A DNA stretch of 64,000 nt from TMED88 sp964515335 (GTDB lineage Bacteria > Myxococcota_A > UBA9160 > UBA4427), in the NCBI GenBank assembly GCA_964515335.1, contig CAZETS010000019.1:1-64000 (forward strand), read 5' to 3'. Under the pieces are notes generated by a model that did not search any database, was not told where the DNA came from, and saw only the letters and a program-made list of their open reading frames with translations. Below are positions 19,093 through 28,507 of this stretch, piece after piece (within the stretch, counting starts at the first letter, position 1; each line of letters starts with the position of its first letter). Made by a program: the position numbers and the translations under genes.

Positions 19093-20081
19093 TCGCCCGC
19101 CCGCCCGCGCCGAGCGCCCCCGTCCGGCTCCGGCGCGCGCTCGAGCCAGGCACGCGCGTCCTCGACGTCACGTGCGATCTGCGCGCGAAGGGCGTCGGGG
19201 CCGTCGAACTTCTGCTCGCCGCGTAGCTGCGCGAGGAACGACAGGTCGATCCGCCGGCCGTAGAGGTCGCCCGCGAAGTCGATCACGTGGGCCTCGGCGA
19301 CCAGCTCGCCATGCGCTTCGAAGGTGGGACGATTGCCGACGTTCGTCACAGCGGGCAGCACGCTGCCGGCAGGCGGGTCGCCCTCGTCGAGGAGGCGCAC
19401 TCGACACACGTAGACCCCGGCGCCGGGCATCACTTCGTTGCCCGCGGCCACGTTCGCCGTGGGGAATCCGAGTTCGCGGCCGCGTTGCAGGCCGCTCACC
19501 ACGGGACCGCGGATCGAGAACGAACGCCCGAGCAGCGCCGCCGCCTCTTCGACGTGCCCGTGTCTCAGCAGCTCGCGGATGCGAGTCGAGTTCACGTCGC
19601 GGTCGCCCACCGTCACCTCGGGAATGATCGTGACCGAGAAGCCGAGCAGCGGTCCGGTCTCGGTGAGCAGACGCATCGACCCCTCGCGGTCGCGACCGAA
19701 GTGAAAGTCGTAACCGACGTAGACTTCGATGGGCGCGATCCGCCGGTGGATGTGGTCGCGGACGAAAACGTCGGGCGGCGTGCGGGCAAAGGCGAGGTCG
19801 AACGGCTCGACGATCATCACGTCGAGCCCGACCTCCTCGAGCAGCTCCACCTTCTGATCCATCGTCGCGAGCAGATCCGGAGCGCGCTCGGGGTGCAGCA
19901 GCTTGCGCGGGTGCGGGTCGAAGGTGTAGAGCACCGCCTCGCCGTCCACGGCACGGGCGCGCGCGATGACGGTGTCGAGGATGGCGCGGTGGCCGAGGTG
20001 CACCCCGTCGAAGTTGCCGATCGTCAGTATCGGCCGACGCAGTCGGCGCCCCAGCGCCGCCGTCCCTCGTACCCGCTCCAA
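19089..20081 (-). CDS. ribF: Bifunctional riboflavin kinase / FAD synthetase
   Basis: Converts riboflavin to FMN and FMN to FAD. The N-terminal nucleotidyltransferase domain has TIGNFDGVHLGHRAIL and TFDPHPRK, then GYDFHFGRDREGS and NSTRIRELL. The C-terminal kinase domain has GRELGFPTANV and TNVGNRPTF. The start assigned is TTG at 20081, because GGGAG lies seven bases upstream and no ATG fits; this gives 330 residues, close to the usual 310-350. The start codon abuts the divergent LptF/G frame. Confidence 0.93.
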   Translation of the reverse strand: MERVRGTAALGRRLRRPILTIGNFDGVHLGHRAILDTVIARARAVDGEAVLYTFDPHPRKLLHPERAPDLLATMDQKVELLEEVGLDVMIVEPFDLAFARTPPDVFVRDHIHRRIAPIEVYVGYDFHFGRDREGSMRLLTETGPLLGFSVTIIPEVTVGDRDVNSTRIRELLRHGHVEEAAALLGRSFSIRGPVVSGLQRGRELGFPTANVAAGNEVMPGAGVYVCRVRLLDEGDPPAGSVLPAVTNVGNRPTFEAHGELVAEAHVIDFAGDLYGRRIDLSFLAQLRGEQKFDGPDALRAQIARDVEDARAWLERAPEPDGGARRGRAGE

Positions 20082-21193
20082 TGCTAGACTCCCGTCCCGT
20101 GCGCATACTCTCGCGCTACTTCGTGGCGCGCTACATCGGCCTGTTCGCCGTGATCCTCGTGAGCGGCACGCTGGCGGTCGCGACCGTCGAGGCGATGCTC
20201 GGCTTCGAAGATCGGGGCGACCCGGGGCAGCTGCTCGGCTGGATGCTGGTGCGGATCCCATCCTACTACCTGCGCGACCTCGCCCCCATCTCGGCGTTCT
20301 TCGCCGCCTTCTTCACGATCGGGCTCGCGGTGCGCTGGCTCGAGTGGACGGCCGTGCAGGCCGCCGGCATTCCGCCCTGGCGGATCGCCCTGCCCCTGCT
20401 CGGCGCGGCCCTCGTGCTGTCCGGCGGCACGTTCGCGCTGCGAGAGAGTCTCGTACCCCGACTGCTCGAGCGACACGAAGCGGCCCGCCAACCGTCCGAC
20501 GAGGACCTGATCTTCCGCGCCGGCTCGTTCTGGTACCAGAAGGGACACTCCCTCTACAGCATCGGCTCGGCGGACCGGGCCGCCGGCACCCTGCGGGACG
20601 TAGAGGTCTTCGTCCGCACACCCCGCGGCCGACTCGACGCGAGCTACCGCGCGCACCTGGCCCGGGTGAGGCCCGATGGCTCGTGGCTGCTCGAGAACGC
20701 GATCGTGCGCCGCTTTTCGCCCGACGATCCCGGGCGCCCCACCGAGGTACACGAACAGCCGGAGCTGGTGCTGACACTCACCGACGACTCGGCGCTGCTG
20801 CTCGAGCGGACCGACGCTGCCGCACTGCCGCTCGCGCAGCTGATCGAGTACGTCGCCGCGCACCGGCACGACGACCACCCCGGCAGCCGGGCGGCGATCC
20901 GCCGTCTCGACATGCTGGCCCACCAGCGCATGAGTGAGCCGTGGCTGGTGGCGCTGTTCAGCCTGCTGGCCCTGCCCGTTGCGCTGCGCGTGCGCCCGGG
21001 CGGCAGCCTGGCCCCGGCCGGCGTGGCCGCGATGGGGGTCCTGGGCGCGTTCTTCCTCGCCCGCAACCTGGGCCACGGCCTCGCCGTGCGCGAGATCCTG
21101 CCGCACGCCGCGACGATCTGGCTCGTGCCGGCGCTCTTCGCCGCAGCCGCCGCGCTGGCGCTCTGGCCCGGCGCAGCCCTGCGGCCGCGCTGA
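20081..21193 (+). CDS. LptF/LptG family lipopolysaccharide export permease
   Basis: An inner-membrane permease of the YjgP/YjgQ family that, with LptB, extracts lipopolysaccharide from the membrane. About 370 residues: membrane segments near the N terminus (ILSRYFVARYIGLFAVILVSG), at 60-80 and 95-125, a periplasmic beta-jellyroll domain (about 130-280), and three C-terminal segments. The ATG at 20081 has no ribosome-binding site. A GTG at 20099 gives the more typical start MRILSRYF, also without a clear site. Only one family member is in the window, so LptF and LptG cannot be told apart. It implies a Gram-negative envelope. Confidence 0.88.
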   Translation: MLDSRPVRILSRYFVARYIGLFAVILVSGTLAVATVEAMLGFEDRGDPGQLLGWMLVRIPSYYLRDLAPISAFFAAFFTIGLAVRWLEWTAVQAAGIPPWRIALPLLGAALVLSGGTFALRESLVPRLLERHEAARQPSDEDLIFRAGSFWYQKGHSLYSIGSADRAAGTLRDVEVFVRTPRGRLDASYRAHLARVRPDGSWLLENAIVRRFSPDDPGRPTEVHEQPELVLTLTDDSALLLERTDAAALPLAQLIEYVAAHRHDDHPGSRAAIRRLDMLAHQRMSEPWLVALFSLLALPVALRVRPGGSLAPAGVAAMGVLGAFFLARNLGHGLAVREILPHAATIWLVPALFAAAAALALWPGAALRPR

Positions 21194-21281
21194 GCGCTGC
21201 GGCGAGGTGGAGCGCTGCGGCGAGGTGGAGCGCTGCGGCGGGGTGGAGCGCTGCAGCCTGTTCGAGCGCTGCGGCGTCGCG
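21192..21281. repeat. Tandem array of an 18-bp unit between convergent genes
   Basis: Five consecutive 18-bp copies of GAGCGCTGCGGCGAGGTG. The first two are identical, the third has one change and the last two diverge in their 3' half. The array begins at the stop codon of the LptF/G gene and ends 29 bp before the hflC stop. Its core is like that of the 20-bp array at 17883-18011. Confidence 0.85.
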
Positions 21282-21309
21282 GACGGGCGGAGCGCGGCCC
21301 GCAGCTCGC

Positions 21310-22248
21310 TCACTGCTCGGCCGCGCCGCCCGTTGCGGAGCTCTTCGGCGTCGGCGCCGGCAACCCCAGATCGAAGGCGCCCCGGCTCGGATCGAGGAAG
21401 CGGAAGAAGGCGTGATCCGGCGGCAGCACCATCGTGCTGTTCTCACCGAGGGTCGCGCGGTAGGCCTCCAGGCTGCGGACGAATGCGTAGAACTCGGCGT
21501 CGCGCCCGTATGCGTCGGCGTAGATGGCCGCCGCCTGGGCGTCGCCCTCGCCGCGGGTCACCTCCGCCTCGGAGCGGGCCTGGGCGAGCAGCGTACGCGC
21601 CTCGCGGTCGGCCTTGGCCCGGACCTCGCGCGCCTCGCGTTCGCCCCGCGCACGCAGCTCGCGCGACTTGGCGTGGCGCTGCTCGCGCATCTGATCGTAG
21701 GCGGCCGACTCGGCGCGGTCGGGCAGCTCGGTGCGGTTGATGCGGACGTCCAGGATCTCGACGCCCTTGGCCCTCAGCGTGACGCTGACTTCCTCACCGA
21801 GCGCCTGCAGGACCTGCGCCCGGGCCAGCAGCTTCTCGAGCGGCATCTTGCTGACCGTGGCGCCCACCTCGCTCTGCAGCCGCCGCTGGATCACCGTCGC
21901 AGCGTCCTTCTCGAGCCCCGGAAACGACCGACGGAACTGGAGCGGGTCCGAGATGCGCCAGATCGCGTAATAGTCGACGATCATCACCTCGTCCTCGATC
22001 GGCACCTCGGCGGGCTGCGCGTCGAGATACTGCAGGCGCTTGTCGATCGTCACCATGGTCTCGATGAAGGGAATGCGGAACGCGATGCCCGGCTCGCTGA
22101 CCGGCTCTCGCCACGGCGCACCGAGCAACAGCGGGATCTTGTACTCCCACTGATTGACGATCACGATCGGCCCGTAGCCGAACTGACCGGCCCAGAGCAC
22201 GCCGGCGAAGCTGGCCAGCACGACGAGCAGTAGGAAGAGCCGCCTCAC
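21310..22248 (-). CDS. hflC: SPFH protein HflC, regulator of FtsH
   Basis: A membrane-anchored prohibitin-like protein that forms, with HflK, a cage around the FtsH protease. Its 312 residues have an N-terminal membrane segment (4-22), then an SPFH domain with YGPIVIVNQWEYKIP and PIEDEVMIVDYYAIWRISDP. An Ala/Arg/Glu-rich coiled coil (about 200-265) follows, ending in the conserved EGDAQAAAIYADAYGRDAEFY-type region. It overlaps hflK by four bases. Confidence 0.92.
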   Translation of the reverse strand: MRRLFLLLVVLASFAGVLWAGQFGYGPIVIVNQWEYKIPLLLGAPWREPVSEPGIAFRIPFIETMVTIDKRLQYLDAQPAEVPIEDEVMIVDYYAIWRISDPLQFRRSFPGLEKDAATVIQRRLQSEVGATVSKMPLEKLLARAQVLQALGEEVSVTLRAKGVEILDVRINRTELPDRAESAAYDQMREQRHAKSRELRARGEREAREVRAKADREARTLLAQARSEAEVTRGEGDAQAAAIYADAYGRDAEFYAFVRSLEAYRATLGENSTMVLPPDHAFFRFLDPSRGAFDLGLPAPTPKSSATGGAAEQ

Positions 22249-23330
22249 TGACCCGCCTCCTTCTCGGCGGCTGCGGCGGCGGGCGGCGTCGGCCGTGCGG
22301 CCGGGGGCCCACCGGCGGCCACCGGTGCGGGCGCTCGCTGGGACTGCAGGAAGGGCATCAGCCCCACCGTGTCGGGCTCGACGATCACCTTCTCGACGCC
22401 GGGCAGCACCGCCTGCATGGTCTCCAGGTACAACCGGCTGCGCGTCACGTCCGGCGCGGCGGCGTATTCCTCGTAGAGCGCGACGAAGCGCGTCGCCTCG
22501 CCCCGGGCCTGCAGGATCTTCGCCTCCTTGTAGGCCTCGGAGCCTTCGCGCAACTCGGCGGCCTCCGCGCGAGCGCGCTCCAGGATCTCCTTGGCGTCGC
22601 CCCTGGCGCGCGAGACGCTGCGCTCCAGGTCCTGGCCGGCGCTCGAGACCTCCTGGAAGGCCGCCCGCACGGCGCGCGGCGGCTGGACGTCCTGGAGGTT
22701 GATCGCATCGATAGCGAAGGGCGGCTCACCGCCCGCATCGCTCGAGTAGCTCGCCAGGGTGCTGATCAGCTCCTTGCGGGCATCGATCTCGATGTTGTTC
22801 TTCCGGGTGATCAGCACCTCGTCGACCGTCATGCCGCCGACGACCTGGCGCACGGACGCCTGGGCGACCTCGCGCAGGATCTCGTTGGGCTGCTTCATCG
22901 AGTAGACGAACGCGTAGGCGTCGTCGATCGTGTACTGCAGGTCGAAGCGGAGGCTCACGATGTTCTTGTCGGCAGTCTGTATGAACAGACCGTCCTCACG
23001 CGCCTCGCCCGACGCGGCCCGTTGGGCGACGGCGCCCTTGCGACCGCCGAAGATGACGGTCCGCACACCGCTCACGTTGACCGGCCGGTCGTACTCGATC
23101 GGCTCGGGCCAGTGCCAGTTCAGGCCCTCTCGCCGGACGGTGCGATGGTGCTCGCCGAGGCGCAGGATGATCGCCTCCTCGCCGAGGTCGAGCCGATAGA
23201 ACCCGGTCGAGAGCCATCCCCCGATCACGGCGATGGCCACCAGCAGGACGAGGGCGTTGGTCAGGGTCCGCACGACGCCCCGACGGATCTTCTGGTCCGT
23301 CGAAGCGCCGGGGTCGTCGGGGTGCGCCAA
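22245..23330 (-). CDS. hflK: SPFH protein HflK, regulator of FtsH
   Basis: Partner of HflC in the FtsH-modulating complex. Its 361 residues have a membrane segment near 26-46, then an SPFH domain with YRLDLGEEAIILRLGEH and GLNWHWPEPIE. A coiled coil follows with KEAKILQARGEATRFVALYEEY, and the C-terminal tail is Pro/Ala-rich. Translation appears to start at TTG 23330 directly after the TAG of the slipin gene, with GGGGAGGGG upstream. The slipin-hflK-hflC run is therefore probably one transcript. Confidence 0.92.
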   Translation of the reverse strand: MAHPDDPGASTDQKIRRGVVRTLTNALVLLVAIAVIGGWLSTGFYRLDLGEEAIILRLGEHHRTVRREGLNWHWPEPIEYDRPVNVSGVRTVIFGGRKGAVAQRAASGEAREDGLFIQTADKNIVSLRFDLQYTIDDAYAFVYSMKQPNEILREVAQASVRQVVGGMTVDEVLITRKNNIEIDARKELISTLASYSSDAGGEPPFAIDAINLQDVQPPRAVRAAFQEVSSAGQDLERSVSRARGDAKEILERARAEAAELREGSEAYKEAKILQARGEATRFVALYEEYAAAPDVTRSRLYLETMQAVLPGVEKVIVEPDTVGLMPFLQSQRAPAPVAAGGPPAARPTPPAAAAAEKEAGQ

Positions 23331-24143
23331 CTAGCGCCCCTCCCCGCTCGGCGCGGCCCCGCCGGAGCTGCTCGCCGGAACCGCCGGCGTCGCGCTGCCG
23401 CCGTCGCCGCCGCGGCCCAGGAACGGTCGCATGAGATCGATCGGGAACGGAAAGATCGTCGTCGAGCTGTTGGTGCCGGCGATCTCGTTCAGGGTCTGCA
23501 GGTAACGGAGCTGCAGGCCGGCCTCCTCGGTCGACAGCGTCCGCGCGGCGTCCGCCAGCCGCTGCGCGGCCATGCTCTCGCCCTCGGCCAGCGTCACCTT
23601 GGCGCGCTTCTCGCGCTCGGCCTCGGCCTGCTTGGCCATCACCCGCTGCATCTCCTGCGGCAGGTCGATCTGCTTGACCTCGACGGCGCGCACCTTGACG
23701 CCCCAGGGCTCGGTCTGCAGGTCGATGATCTCCTGCAGCTTCTGGTTGATGCGGTCGCGCTCGGCGAGCAGCTCGTCGAGCTCGGCCTGCCCGCAAACGC
23801 TGCGAAGCGTAGTCTGGGCGAGCTGCGAGGTGCCGTAGAGGTAGTTCTCGACCTGGATCACCGACTTCTCAGGGTGCAGGACGCGGAAGTAGAGCACCGC
23901 GTTCACCTTCACCGAGACGTTGTCGCGGGTGATCACCTCCTGCGAGGGCACGTCCATGACGATCTCGCGCAGGCCGATCCGCACCATGCGGTCGACGCCC
24001 GGGATGATCCACCGCAGACCGGCCGTGCGGATGCCGACGAAGCGACCGAGCCGGAAAATGACGCCGCGCTCGTACTCGGGAATGATCCGCACACCAGCAA
24101 TGATGATCGCGAACAGAATGCCCACCAGGATGGCGATGCCCAT
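23331..24143 (-). CDS. Slipin / stomatin-like SPFH protein
   Basis: 270 residues: an N-terminal hydrophobic hairpin (1-20), an SPFH domain with EYERGVIFRLGRFVG, GLRWIIPGVDRMVRI and VITRDNVSVKVNAVLYFRV, a coiled coil (MAKQAEAEREKRAKVTLAEGE) and a Gly-rich tail. Slipins often pair with NfeD proteins in membrane quality control, and an NfeD gene lies 78 bp upstream on the same strand. The ATG at 24143 has GGAGGGG nine bases before it. Confidence 0.93.
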   Translation of the reverse strand: MGIAILVGILFAIIIAGVRIIPEYERGVIFRLGRFVGIRTAGLRWIIPGVDRMVRIGLREIVMDVPSQEVITRDNVSVKVNAVLYFRVLHPEKSVIQVENYLYGTSQLAQTTLRSVCGQAELDELLAERDRINQKLQEIIDLQTEPWGVKVRAVEVKQIDLPQEMQRVMAKQAEAEREKRAKVTLAEGESMAAQRLADAARTLSTEEAGLQLRYLQTLNEIAGTNSSTTIFPFPIDLMRPFLGRGGDGGSATPAVPASSSGGAAPSGEGR

Positions 24144-24221
24144 GGTTCGGTGCCCCTCCGATTCGACTTCGACCGATCGTGCCCCGCGACGCTGCGAACG
24201 CGGCGGTGCAGACCGATAGGT

Positions 24222-25562
24222 TTAGCGCGCGGACTCGGCCCTGCGCACGCGCAGGACCAGTCCGTCGACCGACTCCACCTCGACCGGATCGCCGGAGGCG
24301 ATCGCCTGATCGGCCCGGGCGTTCCAGTACTCGCCGCGGATGAAGACCTTGCCTTCGGGATCGATGGGGCTGCTCGCCTCGCCGTGCATCCCGATCATCT
24401 CGTCGATACCCGCCGTCTGACGAACCCAGATGGTCCGACCGATCGAGAAGACCACCAGAGCCGAGAAGGCGCCCAGCCCGAGCACCGTCGGCAGCAGCAC
24501 CGACCAGAAGTCGACGTTCAGATCACTCACCTCCGGCTTCTCGAACATCATGCTGCCGCCCAGCAGGAACAAGGCGATGCCGGAAGCAAAGAGCAGCCCG
24601 AACGAGGCCACGAAGACCTCGGCGATGAGCAGACCGAGCCCCGTCAGGATCAGCACGAGCCCGATCCAGTCGAAGGGCAGGATCTGCAGCGCGAAGCCGG
24701 TCAGCACCAGGCAGACGGCCCCGGTGACTCCGGGCAGTATCAGGCCGGGGTTGTTGAACTCGATGTAGAGGCCCATCAGGCCCGCGAGCATCAGAATGAC
24801 GGCCACGTTCGGGTCGGCGAGGAAGTTGAAGATCGCCTGGAGGATCGTCATGTCGATCGGCTCGATGCCGGCGCCCGCCAGCTCGAGATTGCGTGGCTCT
24901 CCCTCCACCTCGACCTCGAAGCCCTCGATCATCTCGAGCAGGTCGCTGCGGTCGTTCGCCACGAAATCGATGACGTTCAGCTCGAGGGCCTCTTCGGCAT
25001 CCACTGCCACCGAGTTGCGCACCGCCTCGGCGGCCCACTCGACGTTGCGCTTGCGATGCTTCGCGATGCTCTCGACGTACGAGGCGATCAGGTTCGCCGC
25101 CTTCTCCATCGCCGGATCACGCGCGCCTTCCTCGCCTTCCTTGCCGCGCCCGGCCCCGCCGCCGATCGAGACCGGATGCGCGGCGCCGATCGAGCTGCCC
25201 GGCGTCATCGCCGCAACGTTGGCGGCGATGGTGATCATCGTCCCCGCCGAGGCCGCCCAGGCGCCGCGAGGCGTCACGTAGACGATGGTGGGCACTCGCG
25301 CGTTGAGCATCGCCTTGATGATGTCCTGGGTGGACGCCACCAGCCCGCCCGGCGTATCGAGCTCGATCAGCAGCGCCGCCGCGCCCTCGGTCTCGCTCTG
25401 CTCGATGGCGCGCATGATGTAGTCCGCGGAGGCGGGGTTGATCGACCCGTCCACGGTGATCTGCTTGATGCGCGGGGCCGCATCGGCCGCCGCCGCCGCG
25501 AAAAGAGCCCCGGCGAGCGCGACGAACACGGCCACCGCCACCAGGCGCGTGCGCGACCTCAT
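24222..25562 (-). CDS. NfeD-family membrane-bound serine protease (ClpP class)
   Basis: 446 residues: signal peptide (to about 28), a ClpP-like protease domain with ELDTPGGLVASTQDIIKAML, the nucleophile region GAWAASAGTMITIAAN and GSSIGAAHPV, then four or five membrane segments (about 230-370) and a C-terminal OB-fold NfeD domain with GKVFIRGEYWNARAD. Long NfeD proteins are thought to cleave slipin C termini, and the neighbouring slipin fits. The ATG at 25562 overlaps the coaBC stop (ATGA), which fixes the start. Confidence 0.92.
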   Translation of the reverse strand: MRSRTRLVAVAVFVALAGALFAAAAADAAPRIKQITVDGSINPASADYIMRAIEQSETEGAAALLIELDTPGGLVASTQDIIKAMLNARVPTIVYVTPRGAWAASAGTMITIAANVAAMTPGSSIGAAHPVSIGGGAGRGKEGEEGARDPAMEKAANLIASYVESIAKHRKRNVEWAAEAVRNSVAVDAEEALELNVIDFVANDRSDLLEMIEGFEVEVEGEPRNLELAGAGIEPIDMTILQAIFNFLADPNVAVILMLAGLMGLYIEFNNPGLILPGVTGAVCLVLTGFALQILPFDWIGLVLILTGLGLLIAEVFVASFGLLFASGIALFLLGGSMMFEKPEVSDLNVDFWSVLLPTVLGLGAFSALVVFSIGRTIWVRQTAGIDEMIGMHGEASSPIDPEGKVFIRGEYWNARADQAIASGDPVEVESVDGLVLRVRRAESAR

Positions 25563-26770
25563 CTCGGGCGCTCCCGGCGGAGCTTCTCGACGCGGTCGAG
25601 GATCTGCGCGGCGATCTCGGTCTTGGCGAGCAGCGGGATGTCCTCGACGCCACCGCCTGGCGTGACGAGGTGGACCGCATTCGTGTCGACCGAAAAGCCG
25701 GCATCCGGCCGGGACACATCGTTGGCGACGAGCAGATCGCAGCCCTTGCGGGCGATCTTGCGCCGCGCCGCCTCGACGACATCGTGGCTCTCGGCCGCGA
25801 AGCCCACCACGATGCGATCGCCCTTCCGCCCACACACCTCCTGTAGGATGTCGGGGTTGGCGACCAGCTCGAGGGTCATCGGCGCCCCCTCCTCCAGCGA
25901 CTCCTTCTTGATCTTGCGATCTTCCGCATGCGCGGGCCGGAAGTCGGCCACCGCGGCGGCCTTCACGACGACAGTGGCGCGCGGCAGCTCGGCGAGCACG
26001 GCTTCGCGCATCTCGAGGGCGGTCTCGACGTCGACCCGCCGGATGCCGGGCGGCGTCGGCAGCGCCGTCACGCCGGCCACCAGCACGACCTCGGCGCCGC
26101 GGCGGGCGGCCTCCTCGGCGATCGCGAAGCCCATTTTGCCCGACGAGCGGTTGGTGATGCTGCGCACGGTGTCGATCGGCTCGGCGGTGCCGCCGGCGGT
26201 GACCAGCACGCACTCCCCGGCCAGCGAGCCGGACGAGAGCGCCCGCTCGGCCGCCGCGGCGATGGCGGCGGGGTCGGACATGCGACCAAGACCCTCCCAC
26301 CCGCAGGCCAGCTCACCGGCCTCGGGTCCGACGACGTGTACGCCGCGGGTGCGAAGCGTCTCGAGATTGGCCCGAGTGGCGGGGTGCTCCCACATGTTCA
26401 CGTTCATCGCCGGCGCCACCAGGACCGGCGCCCTCGTCGCCAGCAACACCGCAGTGACGAGATCGTCGGCGAGGCCGTGGGCCATGCGGGCCAGCACGTC
26501 GGCGGTGGCCGGGGCCACGATCACCAGGTCGGCCTGGTCGGCGAGCCGGATGTGGTCGATCTCGCCCTCCTCGGACGGGTCGAAGAGGTCGCTCCGGACC
26601 GTCTCTCCGGTGAGGGTCTGCAGCACCAGCGGCGCCACGAAGCGCCTGGCGGCCGAAGTCATCACGCAGCGCACCGAGTGGCCGGCGCCGGTCAGCGCCC
26701 GAACGAGCTCGGGCACCTTGTAGGCGGCGATTCCGCCGGTCACGGCGATCAGGATCCGCGCGGGCTCCAT
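25559..26770 (-). CDS. coaBC: Bifunctional phosphopantothenoylcysteine synthetase/decarboxylase
   Basis: Two consecutive steps of coenzyme A synthesis. The N-terminal flavoprotein CoaC domain has AVTGGIAAYK, the APAMNVNMWEHPAT motif and the catalytic Cys in GELACGWEGLGRM. The CoaB domain (about 185 onward) has VTAGGTAEPIDTVRSITNRS-SGKMG and a late KIKKES. The start is ATG 26770 (403 residues, normal length). coaD and coaX are elsewhere in the window, so most of the CoA pathway is here but not as one operon. Confidence 0.96.
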   Translation of the reverse strand: MEPARILIAVTGGIAAYKVPELVRALTGAGHSVRCVMTSAARRFVAPLVLQTLTGETVRSDLFDPSEEGEIDHIRLADQADLVIVAPATADVLARMAHGLADDLVTAVLLATRAPVLVAPAMNVNMWEHPATRANLETLRTRGVHVVGPEAGELACGWEGLGRMSDPAAIAAAAERALSSGSLAGECVLVTAGGTAEPIDTVRSITNRSSGKMGFAIAEEAARRGAEVVLVAGVTALPTPPGIRRVDVETALEMREAVLAELPRATVVVKAAAVADFRPAHAEDRKIKKESLEEGAPMTLELVANPDILQEVCGRKGDRIVVGFAAESHDVVEAARRKIARKGCDLLVANDVSRPDAGFSVDTNAVHLVTPGGGVEDIPLLAKTEIAAQILDRVEKLRRERPR

Positions 26771-27021
26771 CGCTCGGCCTTCTCTCCGTCCGTCCCGTCC
26801 GTCCCCGACCGTCGGGCCGCCACTCGCGGCCCTGATCGTAGGACGCCTGCGGGCCGTCCCCCCGGCGGCGCGCTGCCCGGGCGGGGGGCACGATCCCGCC
26901 ACCGCCAGCACCGTACATCCGCGACCCGCCAACGTTTTGACCGATTCGAGCGTACACGACCGCCGCCCCGCCGCAAAGCCGCCGGCGCCCGCCCCGAAGC
27001 GCCGGGGCGCAGGGGGCACGC

Positions 27022-28452
27022 TCAGCGGCGGCGGTGGATCGCCGCGTCGAGCAGCCGCTTGCCCGCCGCGAGCCGGCCCGCCAGCCGGCGCGGGGTCGGC
27101 GCCTCGGCGTAGATCCGAAGCAGCGGCTCGGTGCCCGAGCGGCGCCACATCAGGAAGCCGTCCGAAAGCCCCAGGCGCAGGCCGTCCTCGCCGCCGACGG
27201 CGGTGACGGCCGCTCCGTCCACCCGCTCGGGCGCCGCGCCGATCAGACGATCGAGGGCGGCCAGGCGCTCCGGCGAGCAGCTGATGGCGCTGCGACCGCA
27301 GGCCCCGGCGCCAAAACGAGACTCCAACTCGGCGAGACGGCCGACCACCCCACCCCGCCCCTCGGCGGCGATCTCGCAGAAGAGCGCGGCGGCGAGCAGT
27401 CCGTCCTTGTCGACGCCCATCTTCGACCAGGCGAAGCCACCGCTCTCGTCACCGGCCACATCGACCGCCCCCGAGGCGAGCAGAGAGGCCAGGTGCTTGA
27501 AGCCGATCGATCGTCGCACGGTGGCGAGGCCGTGGTGCCCGGCGACGCGCGTCAACAGTGATCCGCTCGCCAGCGAGGCCCCGACGCCACGCCGCACGCG
27601 ACCGGTTCGCGCCAGGTGGTCGACGAGCAGAGCGGTCATCTCCGTCTCGCTCAGGACCCGGCCACCAGGCAAGACCACGGCGAGCCGGTCGGCGTCGCCA
27701 TCGGTCGCGAGCCCGAGGCGGACGCCGCGGGAGCGGGACACCAGCTCGCGAAGCCCGCCGAGCCGGCTCGGCAGCGGATCGGGCGACACCCCGGCGAAGT
27801 GCGGGTCCGGCGACTGACGAAGAGCGACGACGCGGCAACCGAGGTCGCCGAGCGCGCCGTCGAGCACGCCCGCCCCGCAGCCGTGCATCGCGTCATAGGC
27901 GACCCGCACGCGTGCAGCGGCGAGACGGTCGCGATCGAGCAAGCGGCCGAGGTCGCGCACGTAGGCGGCCGCGAGATCGGCGCCGCGACCGCGTCGCGCG
28001 GCCGGGGCGACGTGGTCGGGCTGCCGCGCGATGTGCGCCTCGATGCGCCGGGCGTCGGCGTCGGGCAGCGCGCCACCCTCGGCGCTGAACAGCTTCAGGC
28101 CGTGGTACTCCGCTGGATTGTGGCTGGCCGTGAGCATCAGGCCGCCGGCCACGCGGCGGCGGTGGACCGCATGGCTCAGCACGGGCGTCGGGACCGGTCC
28201 CGGTGTCAGCTGGGGCGAGAGCCCCGCCTCGGCGAGCACGTCGGCGGCCGTCTCGGCCATCGCGCGGCTCGCGAAGCGCGTGTCGAAACCGACCAGGACG
28301 CGCGGCGAGTCGCTCCGCTCGCCCAGCCAGCCGGCGGTCGCCCGCACCAGCCGCCGCAGCTGCGCGAAGGTGACGTCCTCACCGAGCACACCCCGCCAGC
28401 CGCTCGTTCCGAAGCGGATCCCTCCCGCCGCATGCGCCGGGCTCCGAGCCAA
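27022..28452 (-). CDS. Phosphohexomutase (phosphomannomutase / phosphoglucomutase / GlmM-like)
   Basis: Alpha-D-phosphohexomutase family. Motifs in order: IRFGTSGWRGV at the N terminus, active-site serine in LTASHNPAEYHG, metal-binding DGDADRLAV, sugar-binding GDESGGFAW and phosphate-binding RRSGTEPLLRIYAE. No ATG is suitably placed. TTG at 28452 (about 476 residues) has a run of Gs upstream and is the best guess; a start at 28578 would overlap coaD by 71 bp. Whether the substrate is glucosamine-, mannose- or glucose-phosphate cannot be settled by reading. Confidence 0.85.
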   Translation of the reverse strand: MARSPAHAAGGIRFGTSGWRGVLGEDVTFAQLRRLVRATAGWLGERSDSPRVLVGFDTRFASRAMAETAADVLAEAGLSPQLTPGPVPTPVLSHAVHRRRVAGGLMLTASHNPAEYHGLKLFSAEGGALPDADARRIEAHIARQPDHVAPAARRGRGADLAAAYVRDLGRLLDRDRLAAARVRVAYDAMHGCGAGVLDGALGDLGCRVVALRQSPDPHFAGVSPDPLPSRLGGLRELVSRSRGVRLGLATDGDADRLAVVLPGGRVLSETEMTALLVDHLARTGRVRRGVGASLASGSLLTRVAGHHGLATVRRSIGFKHLASLLASGAVDVAGDESGGFAWSKMGVDKDGLLAAALFCEIAAEGRGGVVGRLAELESRFGAGACGRSAISCSPERLAALDRLIGAAPERVDGAAVTAVGGEDGLRLGLSDGFLMWRRSGTEPLLRIYAEAPTPRRLAGRLAAGKRLLDAAIHRRR

Positions 28453-28507
28453 CCGGTCCCCCCGAACCTGGGCGCGCGCCGGAATGGAGGTGTCTCCGGC
28501 GACGTGC

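Noticed and set aside
22930..26723. Very long plus-strand frame over hflK, slipin and NfeD
   Set aside because: It lies antisense to strong genes, has a Arg/His-rich, repeat-like composition and no domain. Such frames are expected in high-GC DNA.
27558..28088. Possible second gene inside the phosphohexomutase gene
   Set aside because: Arg-rich antisense frame without start signals; the phosphohexomutase motifs on the other strand are complete.
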